The notes under the pieces were generated by a model. It was not told the DNA's origin and did no database searches. It was given only the letters and a program-made list of their open reading frames with translations. A program made the translations under genes and the position numbers. A stretch of 64,000 nucleotides of DNA. Origin: Delphinapterus leucas (Eukaryota; Chordata; Mammalia; Artiodactyla; Monodontidae). Location: assembly GCF_002288925.2 (NCBI RefSeq), contig NW_022098091.1, positions 2,293,541 to 2,357,540 on the forward strand, written 5' to 3'. Shown here piece after piece: positions 33,412-46,637 of this stretch (within the stretch, counting starts at the first letter, position 1; every line of letters starts with the position of its first letter).

Positions 33412-35948
33412 GAAAAGAGGTATGAAATCAATAACCTAAGGTCCCACATCAAGAAACAAGAAAAAGTAAAAGAAATCAAGCAAACAGAAGGAAGAAAATA
33501 CAGAAATCAATGACATTAAAAACAAAATAGCAATAGATAAAATGAAAGCTGATTCTTTGAAGAGATCAATAAACCTGACAAAGGAAGAAGAGAGAAGACA
33601 AGTACCTAGTATCAGGAATGAATAGAGACTACAATCACTACAGATTTTGCAGATATCAAAAGGATAATAAGGGAATATCATGGAAAACTCTACACAGATA
33701 AATTTGACCACGTAGATGAAATGGACAAATTCCTCATAAGTACAAACTACTACAACTCACTCAATATGAAACTGATCGTTTGTATAGCTCTATAACTGTT
33801 CAGGAAAGTCAATTTGTAATTTAAATATTCCAAGGAAAGAAATCCCAGACCCAGATGGTTGTGCTGGGGAATTCTACCAAAAGATTAAAGAAGAATTAAT
33901 ATCAATTCTATACAATCTCTTCCAGAAAATAGAAGAGTACAAAACACTTCTCAATTCATTCTATGAAGCCTGTATTACCCTGACACCAAAACCAGGGGGG
34001 AAAAAGTTCAAAAAGAAAACTGTAGCTATCTTACGTAAATATATAAATATTCTAATATCCTACAAATTTCCCTCATGAATATAGATGAAAAATCTTAACA
34101 AAATATTAACAAATAGAATTCAGCAATATGTACAAAGAATTACACACCATAACCAAGTGGGGTTTACACCAGAGATAAAAGGTAGGCTCAATAGTCAAAG
34201 AAGAAAATAGTTTAAATGCTCATAGCTATTATCATACTCAATGGGGAAAAGATGAAATCTTCTTCTCTAAGATTAGGAAAAAGACAAGGATGTCCACTCT
34301 ACTACTTTTACTCAACATAACATTGGAAGTCCTAGCCAGAGCGATTAGGTAAGGAAAAGAAAGAAAAGAAATCCAAACTGGAAAGGAAAACGTAATACTG
34401 TCATTATTTGCAGATCAAATGATATTTTATATAAAAAACCCTAAAGATTCCACAAAAAACTGTTAGAACTAATCAATGAATTCAGTAAAGTTGCAGGATA
34501 TAATCATAATACAAATAATACAAAAATCTGCTGTTTCTATACACTAATAGCAAAAAATCACAAGAAGAAATTAAGAAAACAATCCCATTTACAACTGTAT
34601 CAAATATAATAAAATATCTAGGAATAGATTTAACCAAAGAGATGAAAGACCTGTATACTGAAAACTATAAGACACTGATGAGAAAAACTGAAGAAGACAC
34701 AAAATAACTGAAAAGATACTCCATGCTCATGGGTTGGAAGAATTTACATTGTTAATATATCCATACTACCCAAAGAAATCTACAGATTCAATGCAAACCC
34801 TATAAAAATTTCAGTGGCATGTTTTACAGAAATAGAACAAACAAACCTAAAATTTGTATGGAACCACGAAAGCTCCCAAATAGTCAAATCAATCTTGAGA
34901 AAGAAGAACAAAGCTGGAGGTATCATGCCTTCTGATTTCAAACTATATTACAAAGTTATAGTAATCAAACAGTATGTTATCAGCATAAAAACAGACACCT
35001 AAATCAATGAAACAGAATAGAGAGCCCAGAAATAAGCACACAATTAATTTATGACAAAGGAGCCCAGAATATACAACAGAGAAAGGACAGTCTCTTCAAA
35101 AATGGTGTTAGGAAAACTAGAGAGCCACATGCAAAAGAATGAAACTGGACCACTATCTTACACCATACACAAAAATTAATTCAAAATGGATTAAAGACTT
35201 AAAAGTAAGACCCTAAACCATAAAACTCCTTTAAAAAAACACAGATGGTAAGCTCCTTGACATTGACCTTGGCAATGATTTTTTGAATTTGACACAAAAA
35301 GCAATGGGAACGCAAGCAAAAATAACAAGTGAAACTACATTAAACTAAAAAGCTTCTGCACAGCCAAGGAAACCATCAATAAAATGAAAAGTTAACTTAC
35401 CAAATATTTGAAAATCATATATCTGTTGAGAGATTAACAGCCAAAATTCACAAAGAACTTATATAACTCAATAGCAAAAAATTCCAGGTAATAATGGGCA
35501 GAGAATCTGAATGGACATTTTGCCAAAGAAGACATGTAGATGGCCAAGAGGTACATGAAAACGTGCTCAATATCACTAATTATCAGAGAAATGCAAATCA
35601 AAATCACAATGAGCTATCACTTCACACCTGTTAGGATGGCTATTATCAAAAAGACAAGAAATAACAAGTGCTGGTGAGGATATGGAGAAAAAGAAATCCT
35701 TGTGTCCTGTTGGTGGGAATGTAAATTGGTGCAGCCACTATGGAAAACAGTATAGAGGTTCCTTAAAAAACTAAAAATAGAACTACCAGATGATCCAACA
35801 ATTCCACTCCTGGGTATATGTCCAGTAAAAATGAAAACATTACTTTGAAAAGATATGTGCACCCCCATGTTCACAGCACCCCCACAGTAGCCAAGACATG
35901 GAAGCAACCCAGGTATGCATCAACAGAGTGTTAGATTAAGAAGATGTA

Positions 35949-35978
<30 letters not shown>
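35949..35978. repeat. (GT)n microsatellite
   Basis: About 15 GT units inside the old L1. Confidence 0.95.
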
Positions 35979-35981
<3 letters not shown>

Positions 35982-36549
35982 CACACAATGGAGTATCACT
36001 CAGACTTTAAAAAGAATGAAACTGCCATTTGCAGCAATGTGGATGGACCTAGAGAATATGATGCTTAGTGAAATAAGTCAGACAGAAAAACATGAACACT
36101 ATATGATATCACTTATATGTGAAATCTAAAAAAGCAAAACAAATGCATATGCAAAACAGAAACACACACAGACATAGAAAACAAATTTGTGGTTTCCAAA
36201 GGAGAGTGGGAAGAAGATATGTACAAATTAGGGGTATGGGATTAACAGATACAAACTACTATATAAAATAGTTAAGCAACAAAGGTATACTGTATAGCAC
36301 AGGGAATCATATCCATCATCTTGTAATAACCTATAATGGAGTATAATCTGCAAATATACTAAGTCACTATGCTGTACACCTGGAGCTAACACAACATTGT
36401 AAATCAACTATACTGCAATAAAAAGAAAAACCCTAACAAACCACAAAAACAGAAGTATGGGCGATGGAGATAAGCCGGTATAGACTAGGGCAAGGAGTTT
36501 GATTTTATTTTAAATGCACTAAGCTAATTTCTCCCTAGAAGCCCCACTA

Positions 36550-37000
36550 ATATTTAAAATATCTCAACTAGAAAAAATGGCTATGATGGCATGATTCCTT
36601 AGTGGAAGCTACAGACTGCTTGAGAGCAGGCATTTCACATTTGGGAGTAGCTTCTGAGCATGCTCAGACATGGGGCCCGTCCAAGGTTCCCAGTGGCCTG
36701 GCTGTAGGTTTGTTCACTGTGGGTTTTCCTTCCCTTCTTCGGATCGTGTTGCGCTGGTAAGTCTTCAGTAAATCCTGCTCTGTGGCTGCAAATAACGGTC
36801 GCAGTCAGTGCTGGGGTTAAAAGCAAACCTAAAGACTCAGTTCCTGTCAAGATAGATGGCAGACACTGTGGTTTGGATTGAACGACTACAGGCACAATAC
36901 AGACTTAACCTTGCTGGCAGATGGTGTGTTTCCTTTAATATTTTCGACGAAAAGTATTCACACTATTTTGTTGCTTTGTTCTTCGACAACTTGCTTCCTG
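36550..37000. repeat. Relic tRNA-His flank block
   Basis: A direct relative of 20.05-20.47 kb, covering the outer flank, a decayed tRNA-His at about 36862-36930 (-) and some sequence beyond (ATTTTC-ACAA/ACTATTTT-TTGCTTTG). The tRNA part still shows GTTAAGTCTGTATTGTG and GTTCAATCC on the minus strand, but stems and anticodon arm are destroyed. Confidence 0.65.
36862..36930 (-). pseudogene. Highly decayed tRNA-His relic
   Basis: Recognised mainly by its position in the duplicated flank block and by short tRNA-His words on the minus strand (TTGTG anticodon region, GTTCAATCC B-box remnant, GTGTCTGCC 3' end). No cloverleaf can form. Confidence 0.55.
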
Positions 37001-37319
37001 ATAGGATGCAGCAGGAAGCACAAATACTACGTGCTGATCTTTCCAAAAATGTTTAGTTTGATCAGAATGTAGGACACGGAACAAGATAATTAGCCTGTCC
37101 TCTTCAGAAATTCAATGCCATCAGAAACAACAAAAACAAAGACATCAGGAGAGAGTTCCAGGTAATAAGGACCAAAGTGTAATTTAGAAACATTAATTAG
37201 AACAGGGGAAGATACCAGTATCACAACACACACACTTCTTAATCTCTTGCTCATATATATGTATAATATAGATGCATATGTTAAATGCATCTGTATCTAC
37301 ATACATGCACATGCATATG

Positions 37320-37680
37320 ACATTTTTTAAACAATTGTAAAATTTATACCTGGAGCATATATTAGATAATAGTATTGAATTAGTATTAATGTCCTATGAT
37401 TTGGTAATTGAATTGTATTATGGTTACATAGAACGATGCCCTTAACACCAGGAAATACATGCTGAAGTATTTAGAAGTGGGCATTTTGTCTGCATTTATT
37501 AAAGCAACATGAATGGGTGGGTGGGTGAGTGCAGACAGAGAAAAGGAGTAAATGAATGTTAATTGTTGTATTTAGATGAACAGAATAGAGGTGTTCATTG
37601 TATGGTTCTTTCAAATTTTCTGTAGGTTTGAAATTTTTCAAAGTAAATAATTGTGGGGGGAAATGATTGTAAAACACAGG
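37320..37680 (+). mobile_element. Old interspersed repeat, LINE-like 3' end
   Basis: Text such as GAAATACATGCTGAAGTATTTAG and GTTCATTGTATGGTTCTTTC, followed by TTTCTGTAGGTTTGAAATTTTTC, matches the 3' ends of old mammalian L1 subfamilies as I remember them. The family assignment is uncertain. Confidence 0.5.
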
Positions 37681-40500
37681 AGACTGTGAAGAGCTGAGTC
37701 CTGGACTAAAAATTGGCTCTCAATGTCTCTCTCCCTTGCAGAAGGGTGTCAGTGCTCAATGCCATCCACTCATACAAAAAAATGTAAGTCAGAAGTGTGC
37801 TGTACAAACCCATCTAAAGGATCCCTTCCTGCCACCTAGGATTTGTCCTCCTTACATGAATCAGCCTTCTAACCCGGAAGTCTGGTAAGTTGGAGGCTAC
37901 TTTATATGTTTCAAAGCTTCTGAATGAGATGTCCTGAAGTTATATTTGATAGCAAAAGACAGACAGAGGGTACGAGGAATTTATTTTTAGAAAAAAAATT
38001 CCAAATGAGAGTGGAGATATTTGAAAGCTACCAGTTCCATCTAGGTATGTTATCTCTCTCTCTGTGGGCCCTAAACAGAGACCTCTAGGATGGAACTTTT
38101 GTTAGAGTGTATCGGAAATACAACAGTGAACAGTAAGCTCTCAGGATCCTTCTCTGGCAGAGATTCTATCACTGTGTCCTTGGGTCCCCTGTTAGGTGGA
38201 TATGTACGAGACCGCGGCTCTGCTTACAGATGCCCAACTGTGGAGGCAGAACTTTTTGTCTGAGTATCTTGGTTCCCAGAAGGTGAGACACAATGAATAT
38301 TTTCTTTGTAATAGCAGGTGTACAATAATATTAATTTTGGAATGAAATGATGCACTCAGACCTGGTTTCTATCACTCTGGGGTATAAATGCAGTGGGCAC
38401 TTTAAAGTTTGAGTTTCCTGCTTTAAGCTGAAGAAAGCAAGCTTTATAATTTTGATTTGCACAAAAAGATGATAGCCAACAGAATGTATATAAAATAGAC
38501 TCTATTCTAGGATCTTTATAAACCCCCAACCTTCAAGGAAAAAGGACATGTGCTGAAGAGCTCATGAATGGTCTGCAGCGACACTATTCTGGCTTATTCT
38601 TCACCCAAATCCTTGCCATTTTCTTCCAGCTGCTGCTGACTCCAGTTATCCACAGGATGGGGGTGGGAAGGAAAAAGGGTTAGGGCTTCTCAAGATTATC
38701 TGAGAATCTAGGTATTGGTGTTCCTTAGGCAGTTATCACATTTGCAGGCTGAAGGGCTGTGATTTCTGTAATCAAACTATCCATTTGGAGTAAAAGTCTG
38801 GAGTGGCTGTGAAATCCTGCTCTTCCTTTCAGGTTTGGAATTTTGCTTGTTTTGTTGTTTTTCTCATCAATTGGGGAAATGTTTGTGACTATGCTTTGTT
38901 GAAATAAGACAGAACGTCTCATAGTTCCAGCACTAGTTGTTACCTGAAACAGAAAATGGAAACAAAAACTGAGAATTTTCTATCAGGTTCTGCTGATACC
39001 AAACTGAGGTTTGATTGAGAGCTAAGAGAGGAAAGAGTCCACGTGCCACCTGAATGCAGTTGAGTGGATAAGCTATGGCGGTAAGCCTACAGTCTGTAAA
39101 GAGAAAGTTGTGCTAGCAGATTAGAGGGAAAGTCCTCTGAAAGATACTGTCTGCACTGTGGTGTGGAACTTAGGCCCCCACCAGCTCAAAATACTGATAG
39201 CCCTGCTCAAAGCTGCTGTACCTTTAAGCAGCTTTTAGCTAGATCCCTACCACCTCCTCCTCAGTATCAGTTTACTCTCCATTCTACTCTTGTGGAGAAA
39301 AATGAAGGCCTTTCACACCTCTCAGGAGAGATGTGCCTAGCTTCAAGCATGCACATTCAGAAACAGGAAAGAGAGGATATTTTGAATGGAAATCTGGCTC
39401 CTAAATCCATGTCCGATTCCTTTTAAATAGGAGGGTGGTGCCAAGGGAACAGCCCTGGAATGTGAAACCAGGAGGCTCTCAGACACCACCTGTGTAATGT
39501 AATTTATAATAAGAAATGTATATTTGGTCTTCATCTCTGTTTCTGGCATAGAGCTCCTAAAACCCTTGGAATTTCCTAAGTGATGGAGGGATAAAGGTTA
39601 TTGTGTTATGTTAATGAGGTAACTTTTGGAAAGCAAGGAATGTGGGGGGCTTGTTGCCAGGAAGGTCCACCTTGTGATTAGAGGGCTGGAATTTCCAGTC
39701 CCAGCTCCTCACCTCCTGGGAGGGTTTTTAGTGTTGTGAGAGCTTCCGGGTTGGTGAACACATGGAGGTGCTGGGAGAGTGGCTTGCTCTGAGAGGGCGT
39801 GGAAGCTCCACACCCTTCCCCACTGCCTTGCCCTATGCATCACTTCCATTTGCTGTTCCTGAGTTATATCCTTTTATAATAAACCAGTAATCTATTGATA
39901 GTAAGTAAAATGTTTCTCTGAGTTCTGTGAGAAACAATTCTAGGAAATTAATTGAACCTGAGGAGTGGGTGGTGCTATCCTCTGATTTCTAGCCAGTCAG
40001 TCAGAAGTACAGGTAACAACGTGGGCTTTCAACTGCCCTCAGAAATGGACAGGGTATGGGGGTGTGAGGCAGGCCTGAAGGCCTGAATGCTTAACCCTTA
40101 ACCTGTGGAAGGGGAAATCTCCCTTACCACGTTGGAATTGGTACCAGAACCTATATACCATTCAGGTACAGTTCCTTTGCCCATGAGGAAACAGTAGGTC
40201 AAGAGGTTAAGTAGTAACTAAAGCCACATGACCTGTAAATTGAGAAACCTGGGACTGGAATCCAGGCTTCAATAATAGGGTGAATTTTGTAACTAAGTGG
40301 TGGATTTCCCAGAGCTACTCATTCCTGGAGCCTGGAGTCTTGGGGACCTGTAGAGGGAGCACCTTTCTAGGTTGAAAAAACTATGAGAATTCTCGGTTGT
40401 GAAATAGTTTTGGTCTCCCCATCATCTTTTGTTTCGATACCCAGATGTGGCAAGAGAAAAGAGTGATCTGAGAGTGATCTCACCCTGTGGGTTTTGACCA
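37680..40500. other. 3' side of the NBPF-like gene; no certain exon
   Basis: I found no confident exon. Two possibilities are noted: a terminal minus-strand exon starting at 38943 (acceptor TTTTCTGTTTCAG), which would add two codons and a TAG in the phase needed after the exon at 40506-40622; and a plus-strand exon-like block at 38196-38282. A MIR remnant lies at about 40170-40270. Confidence 0.4.
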
Positions 40501-40505
40501 CTTAC

Positions 40506-40622
40506 CTCTGGAATATGACTCAGGTGAGCCAGAAGGCTCTGATTTTCTTTCCTGATGTCTGTTTTCATTGTACAGCTGGGCAGTGGACTCCAAGACCTGC
40601 CTGTAGAAGTGAGAAGTGCATC
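40506..40622 (-). CDS. Candidate downstream exon in phase
   Basis: Acceptor TTATTTCCTGGAACAG, donor AGAG|GTAAGT (strong). In the phase left by the candidate exon at 41380 the 117 nt are open and read CTSHFYRQVLESTAQLYNEN, then RHQERKSEP and a Ser/Pro-rich end. A different frame over the same DNA is also open (40422-40838). The phase fit and the quality of the donor favour the spliced reading. Confidence 0.5.
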
Positions 40623-43600
40623 CTGTTCCAGGAAATAATCACAGTTTAGACAAGTTACATACATTTGCTTAAGAGGATGCTCTCTGCAGTTCCTTGTCCT
40701 GTGCTTCTGTCTCGGCTCAGAACAAAATTGGCACTCAAGGGTTGGGACTGCAGCGTGATGGGGCAGAAGCTTAACTTTCACATGGCCCTTAACAAATGCC
40801 AGAACGTTCATACGTATTATCACACCTAGCGGCTGCAATTAGAAAGAAACCTTTGGTGTGGGAAGGGGCCAGGTCACTGTCCCAGCACAAGACTGTGGAA
40901 TGATGGCCTCTGTGTGAATGCAATCTAAGAGGAGGATGTGGGAACAAGAACCACCTTGGGGACCATGAAGAGTGACCACGACAAAAGGGAGGGGGTGAGC
41001 ATGGCAGCCGTGGAGACCCTCACTCTGCTGGAAAAAGAGCTCAGAAACCTGAGTTCTGCTGAATGACGATCACACAAGAGGAGAAGAGCAGAAAGTATAC
41101 AGCACAGGAGTCACAAGAATGGCTTTGGAGGTCAGACAGCTCTAGGATGGAGGCATAGCTCAGCCTTGGGGCAAATCTATCAGATTTTACTTACTTAAAT
41201 CTACTTACCTATCAAGTAAGATTAATAGGACCTGCCCCATCTGCCTAGCTGGGCCATTTATAAGAAGTAAGTGAAGTAAGGTATATCAAAGCTCTTGAAG
41301 TCTGTGAAGCCCTGCACAGGAGACTGGTCCTTAGAGAGATACACATGGCCAGAAGGAGGCAAACTTGGGCCTCCCCTACCATTTCTTTGGTCAGGAATGC
41401 TGAGATGATGTTCCAACTTTTCTGGAAGGCTGGCATTGATGAAAAGGATTTCCTTCAGGTGCTGGCACAGGTTCTGGATCTCATCTACTGCAGCCATTCC
41501 CCCAGGACACGGAATGATGTAGAAGGTGGAAAATCCTTATCAGTAATGGGGTGGCTGGGGCCTCTCAGCAAGATCCCTGCCTTTCACCATTCTTCTGCCA
41601 ATTCATCTTCTCATCAGGGAACACCAGGTAGCTTCCTTTAAGAGCCCTTAGGCTTTCAAACAAAGCGTGGCTCAGGGCCAAGCTCACTCCATACAGCCAC
41701 CTCCTACACAAGGATCTGGGAAGTATAAGGGAGGTTGACACAAGGTGGGAAAACACTGAAGGCCTCTGAGTAGGTCTTGTCTAGCACTGGGAAAGGAGCG
41801 GCCCCCTCTTCAGTATGACTTTGTGGGTACTAGGAAGGTATTCCTCTCTCCTAAATACCTCTCCCATCTGATTTATGACTGAACATCTTTAAGAGATGGC
41901 AAAGACCTCCCTCTGCACCACAGGGTGAAATGGGAAGCAGGAGTGAAGATACCTTTGTAAGGGAATGGACTGAGTAACAAAAGATACGTACTTATACCCA
42001 TCTCTGGCAAAAAGACAAAACCTGATGTGGTTTATATCACTATGAAACACTCAGTTAACAGTGAGCAAATTAAGATAGTTTCTTTCTCATGCCTAGAAGA
42101 GAATATAAAATGTATTGTCCTCTAAAAATCCAAACTTTTGTCCCCAAAGGAAAGTCATTCAAGTAGGGGAAAGGAGATGAAAGTTGAGGTCTTAGTGTGC
42201 ACACACACACCAATGAGTCTGTTAACCCAGGGCCTCTTACTCATGGAGGAGCTTCACTGGCTAGTTTGGGTGGGTTTTTTGGAAAGGGGCATGCTAGTGG
42301 CATTGCTGCTAGATTCAGCCATTTCTCTAGTAGATAATGCTAGTTGTTGGTTTAGATTAGAATACTGCACTGAGACTAAACCCACAAACAAACAAAAATA
42401 ACCCCACCAAATCTTGTGTTGCACAAAGAATGGGAACCCTGGCCATTTACCCAAGTGTTGCCAAGATCAGAGCCTTGGCCTTAGGGACACCACCGATATT
42501 CTAGTACTAAGATGGAACCTCATGGGGAGACAAGCCACCTGAGGGGAGATGGACACTGGTGCTTGAACTCAGGTACCATGATAAGTGGGCCCCAAATATG
42601 GGCAAGACTGCCAATATTCTTGGACAGCTAGAAAAGCCTAAGGGACGCCGTTCCGGAACTATAAATAGCAAGAACAATTCAGAAAGGCTAAGATGCTTCA
42701 TCTTAAAGAAGGAAGTTTATTAGAGAGACTCCGTGCATGTGTTGAAGGGTGGCAGAGAGTTTGCCATTATCCCTTCACTCTGCGCTCTGGTTTGCCTGGG
42801 GTTCCTCAGCTTGCATATGCCAGTGGGGGACAGAGGGACGGAGGTGAGGAGTGGAACGGTGCAAATGACCAGACTCACCAAGGAGTAAGTTTTTGTACTT
42901 AAACCTTGGACCCAGAACTGTGTTCAGCCTAATCACTTTTTCAAAGTTAGTTTTTCGGGACTGCCTGCAGAGATGATCTCAATCAGCGTAGACAGAGGTG
43001 GTGAGCATGTAAAAGCTACCAGAGCTTTATTATTCAGTCTTCTGGTTTTGGGGGGTTATTCTCTTTAACTGGGAGTACTCACTGGCTACATCCACAGCAG
43101 AGGTCGCCTCCTGCACATCACACACAAAGGCATTGCTGCTGGGAGGCTGGTGGGAGTCGTGGAGACTGGAATGAGTCAGATACCTTTCATCCAGTGAGTC
43201 CTCCAGGACTTCATTCACTTCTTCCTCCTGGAGCCCCCTGCTGAGCCTGGGTGGGGGATGGAGAGGAGGGAGGGTGGAGGGCAGGCAAGACAGGAGATTA
43301 AACTAAGGCAACCTGGAACCACAGCCTCACAGCTGGTCCTGATCTGAAGCTCATGGAAGAGGCACCAGAAACCAAAGGGGCCATCCTCTCAGAGAGAGAA
43401 AGCATAACAATCCACTTCTGACTGGGGTTATAGTGTGCCTGGAGTTGGGGTAGGAGAGAGAGCAGCAAGTGTTCAGTGTACTGACCTCATAACGCGGATG
43501 AGGAAGTAGACTCAACGACTCCTCTAAAATACACTCTGACACATCGAACACACAGAGACCTATAATATTGGCTTTAAAATGCTGTGGACAAATTTTATGT

Positions 43601-46600
43601 AATAGTATATGAAGGAGTCCATTGAATAATGGCTGCTGAGGCAATGTAACCTCCTAGGGCTCTTGCAGCTTTTAGACCTCTCTCTCTCTCTCTCTAAATG
43701 TTTGATATGATTGACTTTATTTTTCAAGATATTTCTGGCTATGAAACATCTGCCAACATATCTCAGGAAACTGTGCAGAAACCAGATAGGCATCTCACTT
43801 TAGCTTTTAACCATGCAGGTTTTTAGAAAATAGAAACCAGGGATCTCTGGCTGGTTTACCTTTAGGTCAGAATGACTCTAGTTAACCTAGCTTGAGAAAT
43901 TACTAAGAAATGGTAACTAATACAAGAACTGCAAAGAGAACAGAAAACATGGATTAATAGGACGTATCATTGTATGATGAACGAATGAAATAGGTACAAT
44001 CAGCAGTTTCTGGTTTCTCCTGGATCTGGGACCTTTGGCCTCTGGGTCTCTTGCTTCTGGAATCCTCTCTAGATTTCACCATTCCATTATCAGCCCTTTC
44101 ATCATTCAGAGTTACCTGGGTGCCAGTGGTTCCTGTCCGTCTTCATCCTTCCTATCATGATGATTTCCTGTGAACCAAAAATAGAGACGGCTAGTAGGAA
44201 ATTGAGCAGGTCCCATTTCATGCCTTACAAATACAAGGGCCTATCTGACAGAGCCATAATACCCTACATGTTTGTTTTTTGGGGGGGGGGGTTACTTTAT
44301 TTATTTATTTAGAATTTTAGAATTTTATTTATTTTTTTATACCTACATGTTTGTTCATAACGCTCTGAAAGAATTTTTCCAGGAGGGCTCAGGTCGTGTC
44401 TTTAGAGGAGTAGCCTGGCAGGCTTTCCTGAGCAACAATGAACACTGTTGCTGGTGTGGTGAATCGTCCCCATGATGCGTCCTGTTCCCCAGCACACAGG
44501 ATACTTGCCCGGCTGTATTCTATACTTCTTCAGCTATAACCTTCATTTCCCCCACAAGCTTGGTTGATGGACCATGGCTGTGAGTCCCATTATTCCTCTC
44601 ACACAGACCCTGCAGCAGCCACTGAGGAGTAAATACTTTAGAAGAAACCACCTGTTTCTAAGCACCTGACTGGACCAGGGGACCTCTGCATGCTGATGAC
44701 TGTAAAGAGAATCTTCCCTTCTTTTCCGTTTCTCTTTTTTTTTCTCTCCTGACCCTGCCCAGAGACCAGCCCAGTTGCAGAACCGTATTGTCGAGGCAGC
44801 TGAGCAGGGACCTTAACCACAAATGAGAATCTAGCTCTCTAGTCCAAAAGGGACCTCTCGTCTAAAAAGTGTGAAGAGTGTCACCTCTTTTTTTTTCTTT
44901 CTCAATTTTCTTGCCTCCTTGCTCTTAAAGTAGCCCCAGTCATGTGGAACTGCAAGACAGTGAGACAGGAGAAACGACTGGGAGAACCCAATCTTTCTGA
45001 ACAGAGGGACTTGGAAAAAGGACACTTGGGAACTGGAAAGTAGGGAAGAAATGCCAGAGAGGGGAGAGGCTGGAAAGCTGTCTACAAACTGTCAAAAATC
45101 CCAGGGCTCATCCCCAAACTGAACATGTGTGGAACAGACCCAAGGAATCATGGCAAAGGATTAGAGATCTGAATTACCATATAAAACACCAGCTAGTGCA
45201 AACTAAACCTAGTGACATAGTTGCTGGACTGACCCAAACAACACATCAAAGGCCCTGAACACTAAACTGACACTGGAACTACTGCCCATAGAAGGTGAGA
45301 CAGAACTTGCAGTCTGAACCTAGAAGGGGTTGATTGCCCGCTAGGAAATAATTTTCAGAGGACTTTAACAGGACCCAGTGTCTCACAATATAATATTCAA
45401 AATGTCCACAGTACAATCTAAAAGTACTCAACATAATGAAAACATATAATCTGGGGGCTTCCCTGGTGGCGCAGTGGTTGAGAGTCTGCCTGCCGATGCG
45501 GGGGATGTGGGTTCGTGACCCGGTCCGGGAAGATCCCACATGCTGCGGAGCGGCTGGGCCCATGAGCCATGGCCGCTGAGCCTGCGCTTCCAGAGCCTGT
45601 GCTCCGCAACGGGAGAGGCCACAGCAGTGAGAGGCCCACGTACCTCTAAAAAAAAAAAAAAAAAAAACATATAATCATCTCAACAGATGAACGAAAAGCA
45701 TTTGACAGAACTCAACATCGATTCAAAATAAAACTCTCAGCAAATAAGGAACAAAGAGGAACTTCCTTAAATAAGTTGAAAGGTTTATTCAGCTGTACCG
45801 TGCCTGCTCATGTTTGTGTTAGGAGACATAGTTTCTTCTCTGATGTCCGCAGTCGCCATCATAAGACAATAAGTAGAAGGTTTGTTTGTTCATTGAAATA
45901 CGGATAAATAAAAGAAAACAAACAATAGCTCAACTTGATGAAAGGCACTATGATCATTAATTAGAAAACTCAATATTATTAAAAATGTCCATTCTCCTCA
46001 AACTTTTCATAGATTTAAAGCAATGACACTCAAAATCCCAACAGGATTTAAATAGATAATGACAAGCTGATTGTAAAATCTACATGGAAAGGCAAAGAAC
46101 CTTGTTTTAGGCAAAGAGTTCTTAGATAGAACTACAAACTTATGATCCATAAGATGGACTTCATCAAAATTAAGAAATTCTTCTCTCTGAAACGGAGTTA
46201 AGAGAATGAAAAGATAAGCCACAGACCGCGAGAAAATATTGACAAATCAAATATCTGATAATGAATTGTATCCAGAAATATAAAGAACTCTCAAGACTCA
46301 ATAATAAGAAAACAAACAACTCAACTTTAAAATGGATAAAATAGGTGAACACTCACTTTTCCAAAGATATTTGGATGGTCAATAGGCACATGAAAAGATC
46401 TTCAAAATCATTAGTCAATGGGCAAATGAAAATTAAAACCACAATGAAAGGCAACCACACACCTATTAAAAGACAAAAAGCAAAAGAACAACCTGAAAAT
46501 ATCAAGAGCTGGTGTTGGGGAACAGTTGGAATGCTGACTCATCACAAGGGGGAGTGTGAAATGGTACAGCCACACTGGAAAACAGCTTGGCAGTTTCTTC

Positions 46601-46606
46601 GTGTGT

Positions 46607-46637
<31 letters not shown>

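Larger units (their letters stand above)
33060..36430 (+). mobile_element. Old LINE-1, plus strand, 5'-truncated
   Basis: L1 ORF2 text begins with AAATTTAAGGCCCTAAAGG, resumes after an insertion at 33157-33411, and continues through reverse-transcriptase remnants (ATTATTTGCAGATCAAATG at the catalytic box), the C-terminal part (GTAAATTGGTGCAGCCACTATGG on plus near 35.72 kb) and a 3' end CAACTATACTGCAATAAAAAG. It is clearly older than the L1s at 10 and 22 kb. A GT microsatellite sits at 35949-35978. Confidence 0.88.
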
